The translations under genes and the position numbers were made by a program. From Deferribacterota bacterium (GTDB lineage Bacteria; Chrysiogenota; Deferribacteres; Deferribacterales; UBA228), in assembly GCA_034189185.1 (NCBI GenBank), contig JAXHVM010000003.1:1-33954 (forward strand): a stretch of DNA of 33,954 nt, read 5' to 3'. This document shows, in pieces, positions 24,449 through 32,494 of this stretch. The notes under the pieces were generated by a model that ran no database searches, had not been told where the DNA came from, and saw only the letters and a list, made by a program, of their open reading frames with translations. Each line of letters starts with the position of its first letter. The stretch's first letter is position 1.

Positions 24449-25975
24449 ATGAATGATTTGGCAGTTGGCGGAATAATGAGCGGTTTAGATACAAATGCAA
24501 TAGTTGACCAATTAGTTGCCAATGCAAAAAAACCTATTCAGAGATATCAAGAAGAACTTGATCTAAAAGGCTTAGAAAAAGAAACCTATCAGGAAATTAA
24601 CGAGAGCTTAGGAATGCTAGAGACTGATGCAATTAGGCTTAATTTAGAGGGAACGTTTAATACTAAAATAGGAAAAAGCAATATGAGCTCCATCGTTGAT
24701 GTTACAACTACTATGGATGCAGAAACTGGTATACATCAGGTAGAGGTTAAACAGTTAGCTGAAGGGGCAAAAGTTGAGGTGGAATTGAATATCTCGCCTG
24801 ATGAGAAATTATCTTTAGCTTTGGATGGTTATGAAAGCGGAATTATTACGATTGAGGGTAAAAAAATTTATGTAAGCAATGATGATTCTTTAAATAGTCT
24901 CATTAATAAAATAAACAATTTAGATAGTGGATTAACTGCTAGGTATGATTCAAATACGAAAAAATTTATCATTGAATCTGACAATAAAGAAAAAATTACT
25001 ATTGGTTCAAGTGATGATAGCAGTAATTTTTTTAAAGAGATTGGTTTGTTAGATAATATTAATGTAGAAACTAAAGTTGGTAGTGAGGGTAGGGATGCTA
25101 TAGTAGTTGTTGATGGTAAAGAATATAGAAGTGATACAAACGAAATCAAGGATGTGTTAAAAGGTGTAACGTTAAATATTAAAGATGTAACAAGTAAACC
25201 AGTAGAGATAACTATAGAAAGTAGCGTTGATAAAACCATTGATGAGCTAGCAACCTTTATCAGTGATTACAATAAATTAGTGGAAAGATTACAATATAGA
25301 AGACTTACTGATAGTGAGAAGGAGAATTTAGAGCCTTTAAGTGAAAGTGATAGACAAAGTATGACTGATAGAGAAATTGATGAGTATACGGAGAGATGGG
25401 AGGAGCTAAATAAAAATGAAATTGTAAGAAAAAGTAATGAACTAGATATGTTATACAATGATATTAGAAATGCTTTAACTTTTGTCTATGATTCAAAAGA
25501 CAATAGTATTAATACATTGCAGGATTTAGGGATAGAGTTTGTAAATAACAATGATTATAGTAAAAAACCCTATTTAGTCACAGATTCTACGGATAAAGAA
25601 GTTATAAAAGAAGAACTAGAATTAAATACTAAGTTGGTAGATGCTTTAGAGAATAACAGCAGAGAGGTTTATAATTTTTTTGCAGGTAGTTCACAAGATG
25701 ATAAAGGATTAGCAGATGTTCTTAATGATGTGATAGATAAGTATAATTCAACAACAGGTATTATTGCTAATAAAATTAAAACAGGTGGTGCAATAGATAG
25801 AGAAATCGAGGATATTTCAAAAAAGATGGAACAACAACAACGCTTAGTTGATCAAGAGTTAAACCGCCTTTGGAAACAATTTTCTGTTATGGAAGAACAA
25901 ATTGGAGAAATGCAGTCTCAGAGTGCATATATAAATAATATGATAAGTAGCATGAATTCAGCAACTGCAGCATAA
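24449..25975 (+). CDS. fliD: Flagellar hook-associated protein 2 (filament cap) FliD
   Basis: Forms the cap at the tip of the growing flagellar filament and helps flagellin fold in. Seen in 508 residues: the FliD_N motif GGIMSGLDTNAIVDQLVANA near the start, a variable middle part with repeated beta segments (TIEGKKIYVSNDDS, VDGKEYRSDTNEIKDVLKG), FliD_C with DYNKLVERL and ALTFVYDSKDNSINTLQDLGIEF, and a C-terminal coiled coil (KKMEQQQRLVDQELNRLWKQ) ending in SAYINNMISSMN. Length is within the family range. AGGTG is seven bases before the ATG, and a sigma-28 promoter precedes it. It heads an operon with fliS and a FliT-like gene. Confidence 0.97.
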   Translation: MNDLAVGGIMSGLDTNAIVDQLVANAKKPIQRYQEELDLKGLEKETYQEINESLGMLETDAIRLNLEGTFNTKIGKSNMSSIVDVTTTMDAETGIHQVEVKQLAEGAKVEVELNISPDEKLSLALDGYESGIITIEGKKIYVSNDDSLNSLINKINNLDSGLTARYDSNTKKFIIESDNKEKITIGSSDDSSNFFKEIGLLDNINVETKVGSEGRDAIVVVDGKEYRSDTNEIKDVLKGVTLNIKDVTSKPVEITIESSVDKTIDELATFISDYNKLVERLQYRRLTDSEKENLEPLSESDRQSMTDREIDEYTERWEELNKNEIVRKSNELDMLYNDIRNALTFVYDSKDNSINTLQDLGIEFVNNNDYSKKPYLVTDSTDKEVIKEELELNTKLVDALENNSREVYNFFAGSSQDDKGLADVLNDVIDKYNSTTGIIANKIKTGGAIDREIEDISKKMEQQQRLVDQELNRLWKQFSVMEEQIGEMQSQSAYINNMISSMNSATAA

Positions 25976-26000
25976 TATTATAATTATGAGAGGATAGATT

Positions 26001-26420
26001 ATGGAAAATAGGAATCTACGTAAATATTTTGAAAATGAGATTTTAAGCTCACCAAAAGAAAGGTTAGTTTTACTTATTTATGATAAGCTTTTAAAAACAT
26101 TAAATTTAGCTTCATCTTATATTGAAAAAAAAGATGTAGCTGCCACCCATGAGCAATTGATAAAATCCCAAGAAATAATATATGTGTTAATAAAGCATTT
26201 GAATATGGAGGCAGGGGATATATCAAAAAATTTATATCAATTATATGAATACTCCCTTTGGAAATTAAAGCAAGCTAACATTAAAAAAGATCATGTAGAA
26301 GATGTGAAAGAGGTGATTAATATATTTAGGGAGCTTAAAAGTGCTTGGGAGAAAGCTATTAGTATAAATACAGTGGATGGACAGAATAAGGAGAATAAGA
26401 AAATTAGCTACTCAGTTTAG
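26001..26420 (+). CDS. fliS: Flagellar secretion chaperone FliS
   Basis: Cytoplasmic chaperone that binds the C-terminus of flagellin and keeps it export-ready. Seen in 139 residues: NEILSSPKERLVLLIYDKLL, the typical FliS N-terminal helix (SP..LI.MLYDG.), then helix-rich sequence with AATHEQLIKSQEIIYVL and LYQLYEYSLWKLKQANI, and the last helix DVKEVINIFRELKSAWEKA. AGAGGAT lies eight bases before the ATG. The gene follows fliD after 25 bases, the usual fliD-fliS order, and abuts the next gene. Confidence 0.96.
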   Translation: MENRNLRKYFENEILSSPKERLVLLIYDKLLKTLNLASSYIEKKDVAATHEQLIKSQEIIYVLIKHLNMEAGDISKNLYQLYEYSLWKLKQANIKKDHVEDVKEVINIFRELKSAWEKAISINTVDGQNKENKKISYSV

Positions 26421-26771
26421 ATGGATAAAGTTTATCATGATTTGTTAAATATATATAAAGAGCTAAAGGCACATTCTGATAAGCTCTATAATATAGAAGA
26501 TAATCAGAAATTAATTGAAACAGTAAATTATTACAAAAATTACTTTAACCAGTTTATCCAGATAATAGATGATAACAAGAAATCTTTAGATAATAAATGT
26601 TATGAAATTATAAATTTAGCCTTAGATTTAAATAAGCATATTGAAAAATTATTAGAGCATAAAAAAACTTTATTAAATGATGAGATTAAGAAGAAGGGTA
26701 CAAAAAGCAACATTATTAAAAGCTATTACGGCACTAAAAAAAGGAAAAGTTTTTTTGATAAAAAAATGTAA
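26421..26771 (+). CDS. Putative FliT-like flagellar chaperone
   Basis: A 116-residue, mainly helical, Lys-rich protein directly after fliS; its ATG follows the fliS TAG with no gap and no visible ribosome-binding site, so it depends on translational coupling. Seen: three likely amphipathic helices (YHDLLNIYKELKAHSDKLY, ETVNYYKNYFNQFIQIIDD, CYEIINLALDLNKHIEKLL) and a basic tail. FliT proteins are about this size, made of helices, and sit after fliS, where they chaperone FliD and affect FlhDC or FliA activity. Assignment rests on position and shape; sequence identity to FliT is not evident by eye. A hairpin terminator follows. Confidence 0.6.
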   Translation: MDKVYHDLLNIYKELKAHSDKLYNIEDNQKLIETVNYYKNYFNQFIQIIDDNKKSLDNKCYEIINLALDLNKHIEKLLEHKKTLLNDEIKKKGTKSNIIKSYYGTKKRKSFFDKKM

Positions 26772-26774
26772 ATA

Positions 26775-27761
26775 TTATATATAATAATAAATTTTATTGT
26801 TATTATATTTTTTCTTAATCTCACCTTTTTGATATAAATATTCAAGATGTGATGCAGCTTCGCCTGTCGCAAACCACTTTTGTGCTATCGGAAAATCCCC
26901 CCATTCACTATAATTAATATCCCAGCTCATTTGAGAGGCCATTTCATAGGCACTCATAGCAACTTTATTGTTTTTTAGTATATTAACTATCTCATTTAAT
27001 CTTTTATAATGGTGCTTAATTATCTCATCGATTCTCTTATTAATATCCGTGATAATTTTCCTGTGACCTGGTAATACGAGATTTATATTATAATTAGATA
27101 TTTTCTCAAGACTTTTCATATAGTTATCTAATGGGTTTATATCCTCACTTGTTTCAATTGCAATGATTGGAGTTATATCATCTAAGATATGGTCACCTGA
27201 AAACAATATATTATTATTTTTTTCATATATACATATATGACCCTGCGTATGGCCAGGTGTTGAAACAAAGGTTAGGTTATATTTATTAATAGATATTGAG
27301 TCTCCTTCATTGAGGGGGATAAAACTAAACTTACTTTTATGGGAAAACATATGTCCTGGATGCTTAAGTATTGCTTTTTCTAAAAGCTCTTCTGGGAAGC
27401 CATTTTTCATAAGAATTTTGTGCATCTTATCCCATGTACTTATATCATTTAAAATATTACCATCTAGTTCTGACATATATATATTAGCCTTGTTTTTTGA
27501 CAATTCTTTTATTAAGCCCAATAGTCCAGCATGGTCAGCGTGCATATGGGTAATAATTAGGTCTAAGTTTTGAAAATCAATATTTAGTGAATTTAGAGCT
27601 TCAATTAATACTTCTGAACATTCCTCCATATTCATAGCTGTATCTATTAATATAGATTTGGTTTTATCCTTTATGAGATAATCATTTATACTCCTTAGGG
27701 GGTTTCTAGGCAGTGGCACCTCAATTTTGTATATATTATCTAAAATTTGCTCTACTGACAT
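26775..27761 (-). CDS. MBL-fold metallo-hydrolase (glyoxalase II-like)
   Basis: A 328-residue protein with a metallo-beta-lactamase fold. Seen: THMHADHAGL with HxHxDH (His72, His74, Asp76, His77), then STPGHTQGHICIY with a metal His, GDHILDDITP with the bridging Asp, and LVLPGHRKII with the final His. A C-terminal region of about 90 residues (YEMASQMSWDINYSEWG...) looks like the winged-helix-type tail found in LACTB2/RNase-Z-like MBL proteins. Function in the family ranges from thioester hydrolysis to lactonase and RNase. It follows the SDR gene with no gap and is last in the acyl-CoA ligase operon, where thioesterase-like or lactone hydrolysis would fit; this is inference. Confidence 0.88.
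   Translation of the reverse strand: MSVEQILDNIYKIEVPLPRNPLRSINDYLIKDKTKSILIDTAMNMEECSEVLIEALNSLNIDFQNLDLIITHMHADHAGLLGLIKELSKNKANIYMSELDGNILNDISTWDKMHKILMKNGFPEELLEKAILKHPGHMFSHKSKFSFIPLNEGDSISINKYNLTFVSTPGHTQGHICIYEKNNNILFSGDHILDDITPIIAIETSEDINPLDNYMKSLEKISNYNINLVLPGHRKIITDINKRIDEIIKHHYKRLNEIVNILKNNKVAMSAYEMASQMSWDINYSEWGDFPIAQKWFATGEAASHLEYLYQKGEIKKKYNNNKIYYYI
26779..26813 (+). terminator. Intrinsic-type terminator after the flagellar operon
   Basis: A 12-pair stem (26779-26790 with 26797-26808, one G-T wobble) with a 6-base loop is followed at once by TTTTTT ending at 26813. It lies just after the FliT-like stop codon and inside the 3' end of the convergent MBL gene. The T-run makes it the best terminator candidate in the window, though the stem is nearly all A-T. 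Confidence 0.55.
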
Positions 27762-28526
27762 TTATATTAGGTAGCCTCCATCACATGCTATACATGAGCC
27801 TGTTGTAAAACTAGAAGCGTCAGATGCTAGGTATAATGCTGCACTTGCAATTTCAATTGGTTTAGCGTGCCTTTGTAAAGGAACATTTTTGACAAAAATA
27901 TCATAAAATTCTTTATTTTCAAAGAGAGTTTTTGCAAATCTTGTCTCAGTAAGCCCAGGTAGAATAGTATTTACCCTAATATTAAATGATCCTAATTCCA
28001 ATGCAAAAGATTTGGTCATCATTATTAAACCGGCTTTTGTAATGGAATATATACCTTGATAATAGCCGGGTTTAATACCATTTACAGAAGATATGTTAAT
28101 TATTGAGCCCCCATTATTTTCTTTCATTAGATTTGCCACACTTTTTATCATAAAAAAAGGGCCTTTTAGATTAACCTCAAAGGTTTTATCCCATACTCCT
28201 TCATCTGCATCTATTAAAGGTCCAAAATGTGGATTTGTGGCAGCATTGTTAACTAATATGTTACATCCACCAAATTCTGATTTAACATATTCCAATAGTT
28301 TATCTATTTCTTCTTTTTTTCCTACATGTGTTGCAAAGGGTATAGCCTTCCCACCCTTTTTTACTATATCATTTGCGACCTTTTCTAGCCCCTCTTTCTT
28401 TCTGCTTGCAAGTATAACCTGTGCACCATATTCAGCGAATGTTCTAGATATTGCCTCGCCAATACCTCTACTTGCCCCTGTAACTATAGCAATTTTGTTT
28501 TTTAAACTAAAATCTACTGTTTCCAT
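27762..28526 (-). CDS. SDR-family NAD(P)-dependent oxidoreductase
   Basis: A 254-residue classical short-chain dehydrogenase/reductase. Seen: TGASRGIG at 16-23 for the dinucleotide, VNNAAT at 92-97, the active-site residues Ser146/Ser147, Tyr160 and Lys164 (YSITKAG), and the substrate-binding end with PGLTETRFA and ACDGGYLI. It resembles beta-oxidation-type and generic FabG/gluconate-type SDRs, so the substrate is open. A strong AGGAGGTG five bases before the ATG fixes the start, 14 bases after the AcuB-type stop. It belongs to the acyl-CoA ligase operon, so a 3-hydroxyacyl-CoA or related substrate is plausible but not shown. Confidence 0.92.
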   Translation of the reverse strand: METVDFSLKNKIAIVTGASRGIGEAISRTFAEYGAQVILASRKKEGLEKVANDIVKKGGKAIPFATHVGKKEEIDKLLEYVKSEFGGCNILVNNAATNPHFGPLIDADEGVWDKTFEVNLKGPFFMIKSVANLMKENNGGSIINISSVNGIKPGYYQGIYSITKAGLIMMTKSFALELGSFNIRVNTILPGLTETRFAKTLFENKEFYDIFVKNVPLQRHAKPIEIASAALYLASDASSFTTGSCIACDGGYLI

Positions 28527-28539
28527 AATGCACCTCCTA

Positions 28540-29157
28540 CTAATAATTTTCCCATGGATTATAAAAGGAATAACCTTTTTTAGTAAAGAAATTTTCTAAA
28601 TATATCTTATCAATACAGTCAAATCTAATAGAAACTAATTTACAGTTATCACAAGTATCTAAAGTAAAGAGAGAGAGAATTTTTCTCTTTGATTCTTTTA
28701 AATCATGTGTAAGTTTTTCTAATTCAGATGAACTATCCTTTATCTTTAATCTTATTGTAGTCCCATTTTTATCAAGACCTGTTATTTTAATAAATGCTTT
28801 TAAGATATCATGCCTTGTTATAATCCCAATAAGATTGTTATCACTATCAATAACAGGTAGGGCACCTATTCCTTTATCATAGATTAATAATAGAACATCT
28901 TCTAAGGTATCATACTCACTAATAGTAAGAACCTCACTGGTCATAAAATTGTGAACTTTAGACTTTGTTTTATCAAATTTCATAGACATTAGAGCTTGTC
29001 TTATATCGCTGCGGGTGATAATACCTATAAGTTTTTTATCCTCTACAACAGGTAAGTGATTAATTTTATATTTATCCATTAATTTAGTTAATTTCTCAAT
29101 GGAGTTGTCTTTAGTAACAGTTATAACCTCTTTGGTCATCCAATCAAAAACAAACAT
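28540..29157 (-). CDS. acuB: AcuB-like CBS-domain protein
   Basis: A 205-residue regulatory protein with two CBS domains and a C-terminal ACT-like part, the architecture of AcuB. Seen: CBS1 at about 7-60 (DWMTKEVITVTKD, then INHLPVVEDKKLIGIITRSDI), CBS2 at about 75-130 (NFMTSEVLTISEYDT, then IGALPVIDSDNNLIGIITRHDI), and about 135-205 with KRKILSLFTLDTCDNCKL. CBS pairs bind adenine nucleotides and sense energy state; AcuB's exact job is not settled. A run of six G lies four bases before the ATG. It overlaps acuC by 14 bases and is next to the deacetylase and acetyltransferase genes, as in the Bacillus acuABC cluster. Confidence 0.85.
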   Translation of the reverse strand: MFVFDWMTKEVITVTKDNSIEKLTKLMDKYKINHLPVVEDKKLIGIITRSDIRQALMSMKFDKTKSKVHNFMTSEVLTISEYDTLEDVLLLIYDKGIGALPVIDSDNNLIGIITRHDILKAFIKITGLDKNGTTIRLKIKDSSSELEKLTHDLKESKRKILSLFTLDTCDNCKLVSIRFDCIDKIYLENFFTKKGYSFYNPWENY

Positions 29158-30124
29158 GTTTCCCCCCTTTAGAGATAACCTCTAAGGTATTGTGTACACA
29201 TTCACATAGACTGTCAATATTATATCCACCCTCAAGGAAGAGCAATAATTTTCCGTTACAATATTTTGCCGCATAACTTCCTATTAAAGAATAAATTTCA
29301 GTAATGCCTTCAGTTGACAATTCCAAATGGCTCATCTCATCATTAATATGAGTATCATAACCAGCAGATACTAAAATAATTTCTGGCTTAAAGGTATCTA
29401 ATATTTTCTCACAATTTTTTTTGAATATATATATATATTCGTCATCTTTTATGTTCGGAATCACAGGGCAGTTTAATGTATAGTTTAGCCCTTCATTAAT
29501 ACCCTTTTCAAAGTATCTACCTGTTCCAGGGAAAAGAAAAGTGGGGTGCTCATGGATTGAAAAATAAAATACTTTATTATCGCTATAAAAGATGTCTTGA
29601 GTACCATTACCATGGTGAACATCTACATCAATTATTAGTATATTTTTTAAGTTCCAATAATGAATTAAATAGTTTGCAGTTACAGCAACATTATTAATAA
29701 AACAAAAACCCATAGCGTAATCTCTACCAGCGTGATGCGAAGGAGGCCTACCTGCAATAAATATCTTTTCAAACATATTGTTCATAACAAGATCTGCTGC
29801 ATAGATAGATGAGTAAGCGTGAAACAATGCTACATCATAAGTTCTTTTACATATGGCATTGTCTTGATGTATAAAATATTTGTTGTTTCTTTTACAATAA
29901 ACATTAAGGAGTTCCAGGTAGTGTTTTGAATGTGTTAGTAGAATAGTATCAAAATTTTCCTTTGGTTTAACTCTTATTAGCTCTACATATCCATCTTTAA
30001 CAAGATAGGAGTTTTCTATATACCTGTAAAGATATTTTAGTCTACTGTGGTGCTCCGGGTGCTCACTTCCCGTATTATGTCTCAAAAAAAATGGATGATA
30101 TAAAAACCCTGTACTAGTTTTCAT
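29144..30124 (-). CDS. acuC: AcuC-like histone-deacetylase-family protein
   Basis: A 326-residue zinc amidohydrolase of the HDAC/AcuC superfamily, which removes acyl groups from lysine; in Bacillus, AcuC reactivates acetyl-CoA synthetase. Seen: RPPSHHAGRDYAMGFC with the catalytic His130 and His131, IIDVDVHHGNGTQ with zinc ligands Asp168 and His170, AGYDTH with zinc ligand Asp257, and LEGGYN with catalytic Tyr301. All the active-site residues are present, so it should be active. It starts three bases after the acetyltransferase stop and overlaps the AcuB-type gene. Acetylpolyamine amidohydrolase is the main alternative, but the neighbours favour protein deacylation. Confidence 0.93.
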   Translation of the reverse strand: MKTSTGFLYHPFFLRHNTGSEHPEHHSRLKYLYRYIENSYLVKDGYVELIRVKPKENFDTILLTHSKHYLELLNVYCKRNNKYFIHQDNAICKRTYDVALFHAYSSIYAADLVMNNMFEKIFIAGRPPSHHAGRDYAMGFCFINNVAVTANYLIHYWNLKNILIIDVDVHHGNGTQDIFYSDNKVFYFSIHEHPTFLFPGTGRYFEKGINEGLNYTLNCPVIPNIKDDEYIYIFKKNCEKILDTFKPEIILVSAGYDTHINDEMSHLELSTEGITEIYSLIGSYAAKYCNGKLLLFLEGGYNIDSLCECVHNTLEVISKGGKHVCF

Positions 30125-30127
30125 TTT

Positions 30128-32494
30128 TTAAAGCTCAATTTTGGGTTTTGCTATATTTACCTTAATATCTTCTATTTTTATATCATTAACATATAAATGT
30201 GCATTTCTTACCATAACTTTATTAATTTCTGGTATTTCCCTTGGAAGTCTTGCAAATTTTAATAATATTATTTTCAGTTTATCTTTAAGGTTTTTTTCAA
30301 ATTCATGCCCTTGCAATAGTGAGTTCATTATATCTTCTGCTTCTATATTTGTTAGAGGTGTTAGTCTTATAAGGGAAATATTTTTATCCCTATGTGTAAA
30401 TTTATCTAAACCCTCAAAACTATCATCTATCCAAGTTCTTTCTATACCTAATAATGGCCCATAGTAGGGATCCCTTAACAGAAATAGGTTTATATATGCT
30501 AATATATTGTTTTCTATGGTTTTTGAGTCAACTAAACCCATTAATAATAAAAATTTTTTTAATTCCTTATCATTTAAGGCTAATATTTCAGAATTATTTG
30601 ATCTACTCTGAATGATATTATTTAAGTATTCTCTAACCTCTCTTGGGTTAAAACCTTCAATATCAGGAACATTACCTTTTGGTCTTTTAATATAATTACT
30701 ATAGTAAATAACGTGACCCAAGGATTTAGCTATTTTTTCAGGTGATGAGAATAGGGGTATTTTTTTAGTTGTATTATTAATACTAATAAGTTCAGGTATA
30801 TCCTTAGAATTTAACATGCATACCATAATTAGTTTTGCCTTGCTATTATTTGATAAACTATTTGTTAAAGAATTAATTAATTCTTTACTATTATTTTTAA
30901 ATAGTGGTGTATATATTAAAATGATTATATCAATATCTTTTTTGTTTAATAGCTTATTTATCTTATTTATGTATTCTTCAATCTCTTCATTTAAATTTAA
31001 CAGTGTTGTGTCTTTTATATTAATTAAACCTTTTTCGTTCAAAGCATCTGTTAAAACTATTGATGCCTCTGGCGTATTTGATATTATTGCAATATTATCA
31101 TTCTCTGGTATTTTGTTTGAATAAAAAACCTTAACTGTATCAAACAATTCTTCAATTGTTTCAACCCTTATTATGCCAGCTTGTTTAAAAAGATTGTTAA
31201 CAGTGTAGTCGTCTAGAGCCAATTCTACCTTTTTTTGCTTTGATATTGTGGCACTTATTGGATTTTTTGCGCTTTTAACAACTATGATCGGTTTTATTCT
31301 AGAGATCCGCCTAGATAGATGGGTAAATTTTTCTGGGTTACCAAAAGATTCAAGGTAAAGTATAATTACCTCAGTGTCCATATCGTCTTCCCAAAATTGT
31401 ATTAGATCATTACTCGAAACATCAATTTTATTGCCAAGGCTGACAAAGTTTTTTATACCTATTCCTATTGAATCTAAGTGTTCTACTAGATATAGACCCA
31501 GTGCTCCAGAGTGACTTGCAATGGAAAGTGTTCCCAAATGTGGTTTATTCTCCATGAAAGAGGCGTTTAGCATATATTTAGTTTTGTTGTTTATTATGCC
31601 CAAACTGTATGGGCCTATAATTCTACTACCAGCATTTTTTACTATATTTATTAATTGGCTATCAATGTTTTTGTATGTTTTTAAATCTATATTATGATAA
31701 AAACCCATAATTAAGAGACATTTTATTTTGACCTTTAATGATTTTATAATATCTAGAGCTTTTTTTGTTGACATATTAAATATTGCTAAGTCTAGATTAG
31801 AGTAATTATTTAGATCTTTTATATCCCTAACTATTTTTCCATTATAACCACTATTTGAGATGTTTTTATATATATTTGGATATTTGTTATTTGTATCTTC
31901 TAATAGCAGAATACTTAAAGGCCTAAAGAAGGGTATTAATGATGCCGCTGTTGCGTATTTTTCTCTCATTTCTTTTATCGAATTAACCCGTTCTGTCTCA
32001 TAAAGTGGTAGAGTTAGATAAAGTTCGCCACTTTCCCACTTTTGACTTACTTCAAACCCACTATTTTTAAAAACGTAGATCATTTTTTTGTTTTCTGGCA
32101 TAACATAAGCTATAAAACGAGTAAATCCATTAATCCATGCAATATAAGCTAATTGGGTTAATAAAATGCTACCAATACCAAGGCCTTGAAGCTTATCATC
32201 TACAAAAAAACTTACTTCTGCTGTTCCTTCTCCATCAGTTTTTATATAAGTGCCAACAGCAACAATTTGATTATTAATTTCGCAGATAAGAGAAAGACCT
32301 TTTTTTTCGTCAGTTTGCACCATATTATCAATTAGGTCGTCTCTTATTTCTTTAACGGGAATAAAAAATCTGTGATATAAGCTTTCCTTTGATGCTTTAT
32401 TAAAAAGCTCTTTTAGTTGTTCTCTATCTCTTTTATTATTATTTATCTTTCTTAATTGAACGACAGAACCATCTCTTAAAAATACTTTTGTCAT
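30128..32494 (-). CDS. GNAT acetyltransferase fused to degenerate ADP-forming acyl-CoA synthetase (Pat/AcuA-like)
   Basis: A 788-residue protein that probably acylates lysines on acyl-CoA ligases. Seen: GNAT domain at about 4-165 with acetyl-CoA loop QGLGIGS (103-109); CoA-binding/Rossmann region at about 185-310; succinyl-CoA-ligase-like domains at about 315-600 (SIASHSGALG, FVSLGNKIDVSSNDL, FKQAGIIRVETIEELFD); and a stub of ATP-grasp at about 640-788 (LRDPYYGPLLG, RLTPLTNIEAE). The catalytic-His motif of the synthetase (SHTGALAG before FRQAG) reads SKQKKVELAL, with no His, and the N-terminal half of ATP-grasp is missing. So the synthetase part cannot work as an enzyme and may be a ligand sensor, as in PatZ, except that here GNAT is at the N-terminus. 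ATGA overlap with the ligase gene. Confidence 0.9.
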   Translation of the reverse strand: MTKVFLRDGSVVQLRKINNNKRDREQLKELFNKASKESLYHRFFIPVKEIRDDLIDNMVQTDEKKGLSLICEINNQIVAVGTYIKTDGEGTAEVSFFVDDKLQGLGIGSILLTQLAYIAWINGFTRFIAYVMPENKKMIYVFKNSGFEVSQKWESGELYLTLPLYETERVNSIKEMREKYATAASLIPFFRPLSILLLEDTNNKYPNIYKNISNSGYNGKIVRDIKDLNNYSNLDLAIFNMSTKKALDIIKSLKVKIKCLLIMGFYHNIDLKTYKNIDSQLINIVKNAGSRIIGPYSLGIINNKTKYMLNASFMENKPHLGTLSIASHSGALGLYLVEHLDSIGIGIKNFVSLGNKIDVSSNDLIQFWEDDMDTEVIILYLESFGNPEKFTHLSRRISRIKPIIVVKSAKNPISATISKQKKVELALDDYTVNNLFKQAGIIRVETIEELFDTVKVFYSNKIPENDNIAIISNTPEASIVLTDALNEKGLINIKDTTLLNLNEEIEEYINKINKLLNKKDIDIIILIYTPLFKNNSKELINSLTNSLSNNSKAKLIMVCMLNSKDIPELISINNTTKKIPLFSSPEKIAKSLGHVIYYSNYIKRPKGNVPDIEGFNPREVREYLNNIIQSRSNNSEILALNDKELKKFLLLMGLVDSKTIENNILAYINLFLLRDPYYGPLLGIERTWIDDSFEGLDKFTHRDKNISLIRLTPLTNIEAEDIMNSLLQGHEFEKNLKDKLKIILLKFARLPREIPEINKVMVRNAHLYVNDIKIEDIKVNIAKPKIEL

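Noticed and set aside
28093-28599. 168-codon open frame on the plus strand
   Set aside because: It runs antisense to the clear SDR gene and the end of the AcuB-type gene, has no convincing ribosome-binding site and its translation resembles no protein; it is a shadow of the low-stop reverse frame.
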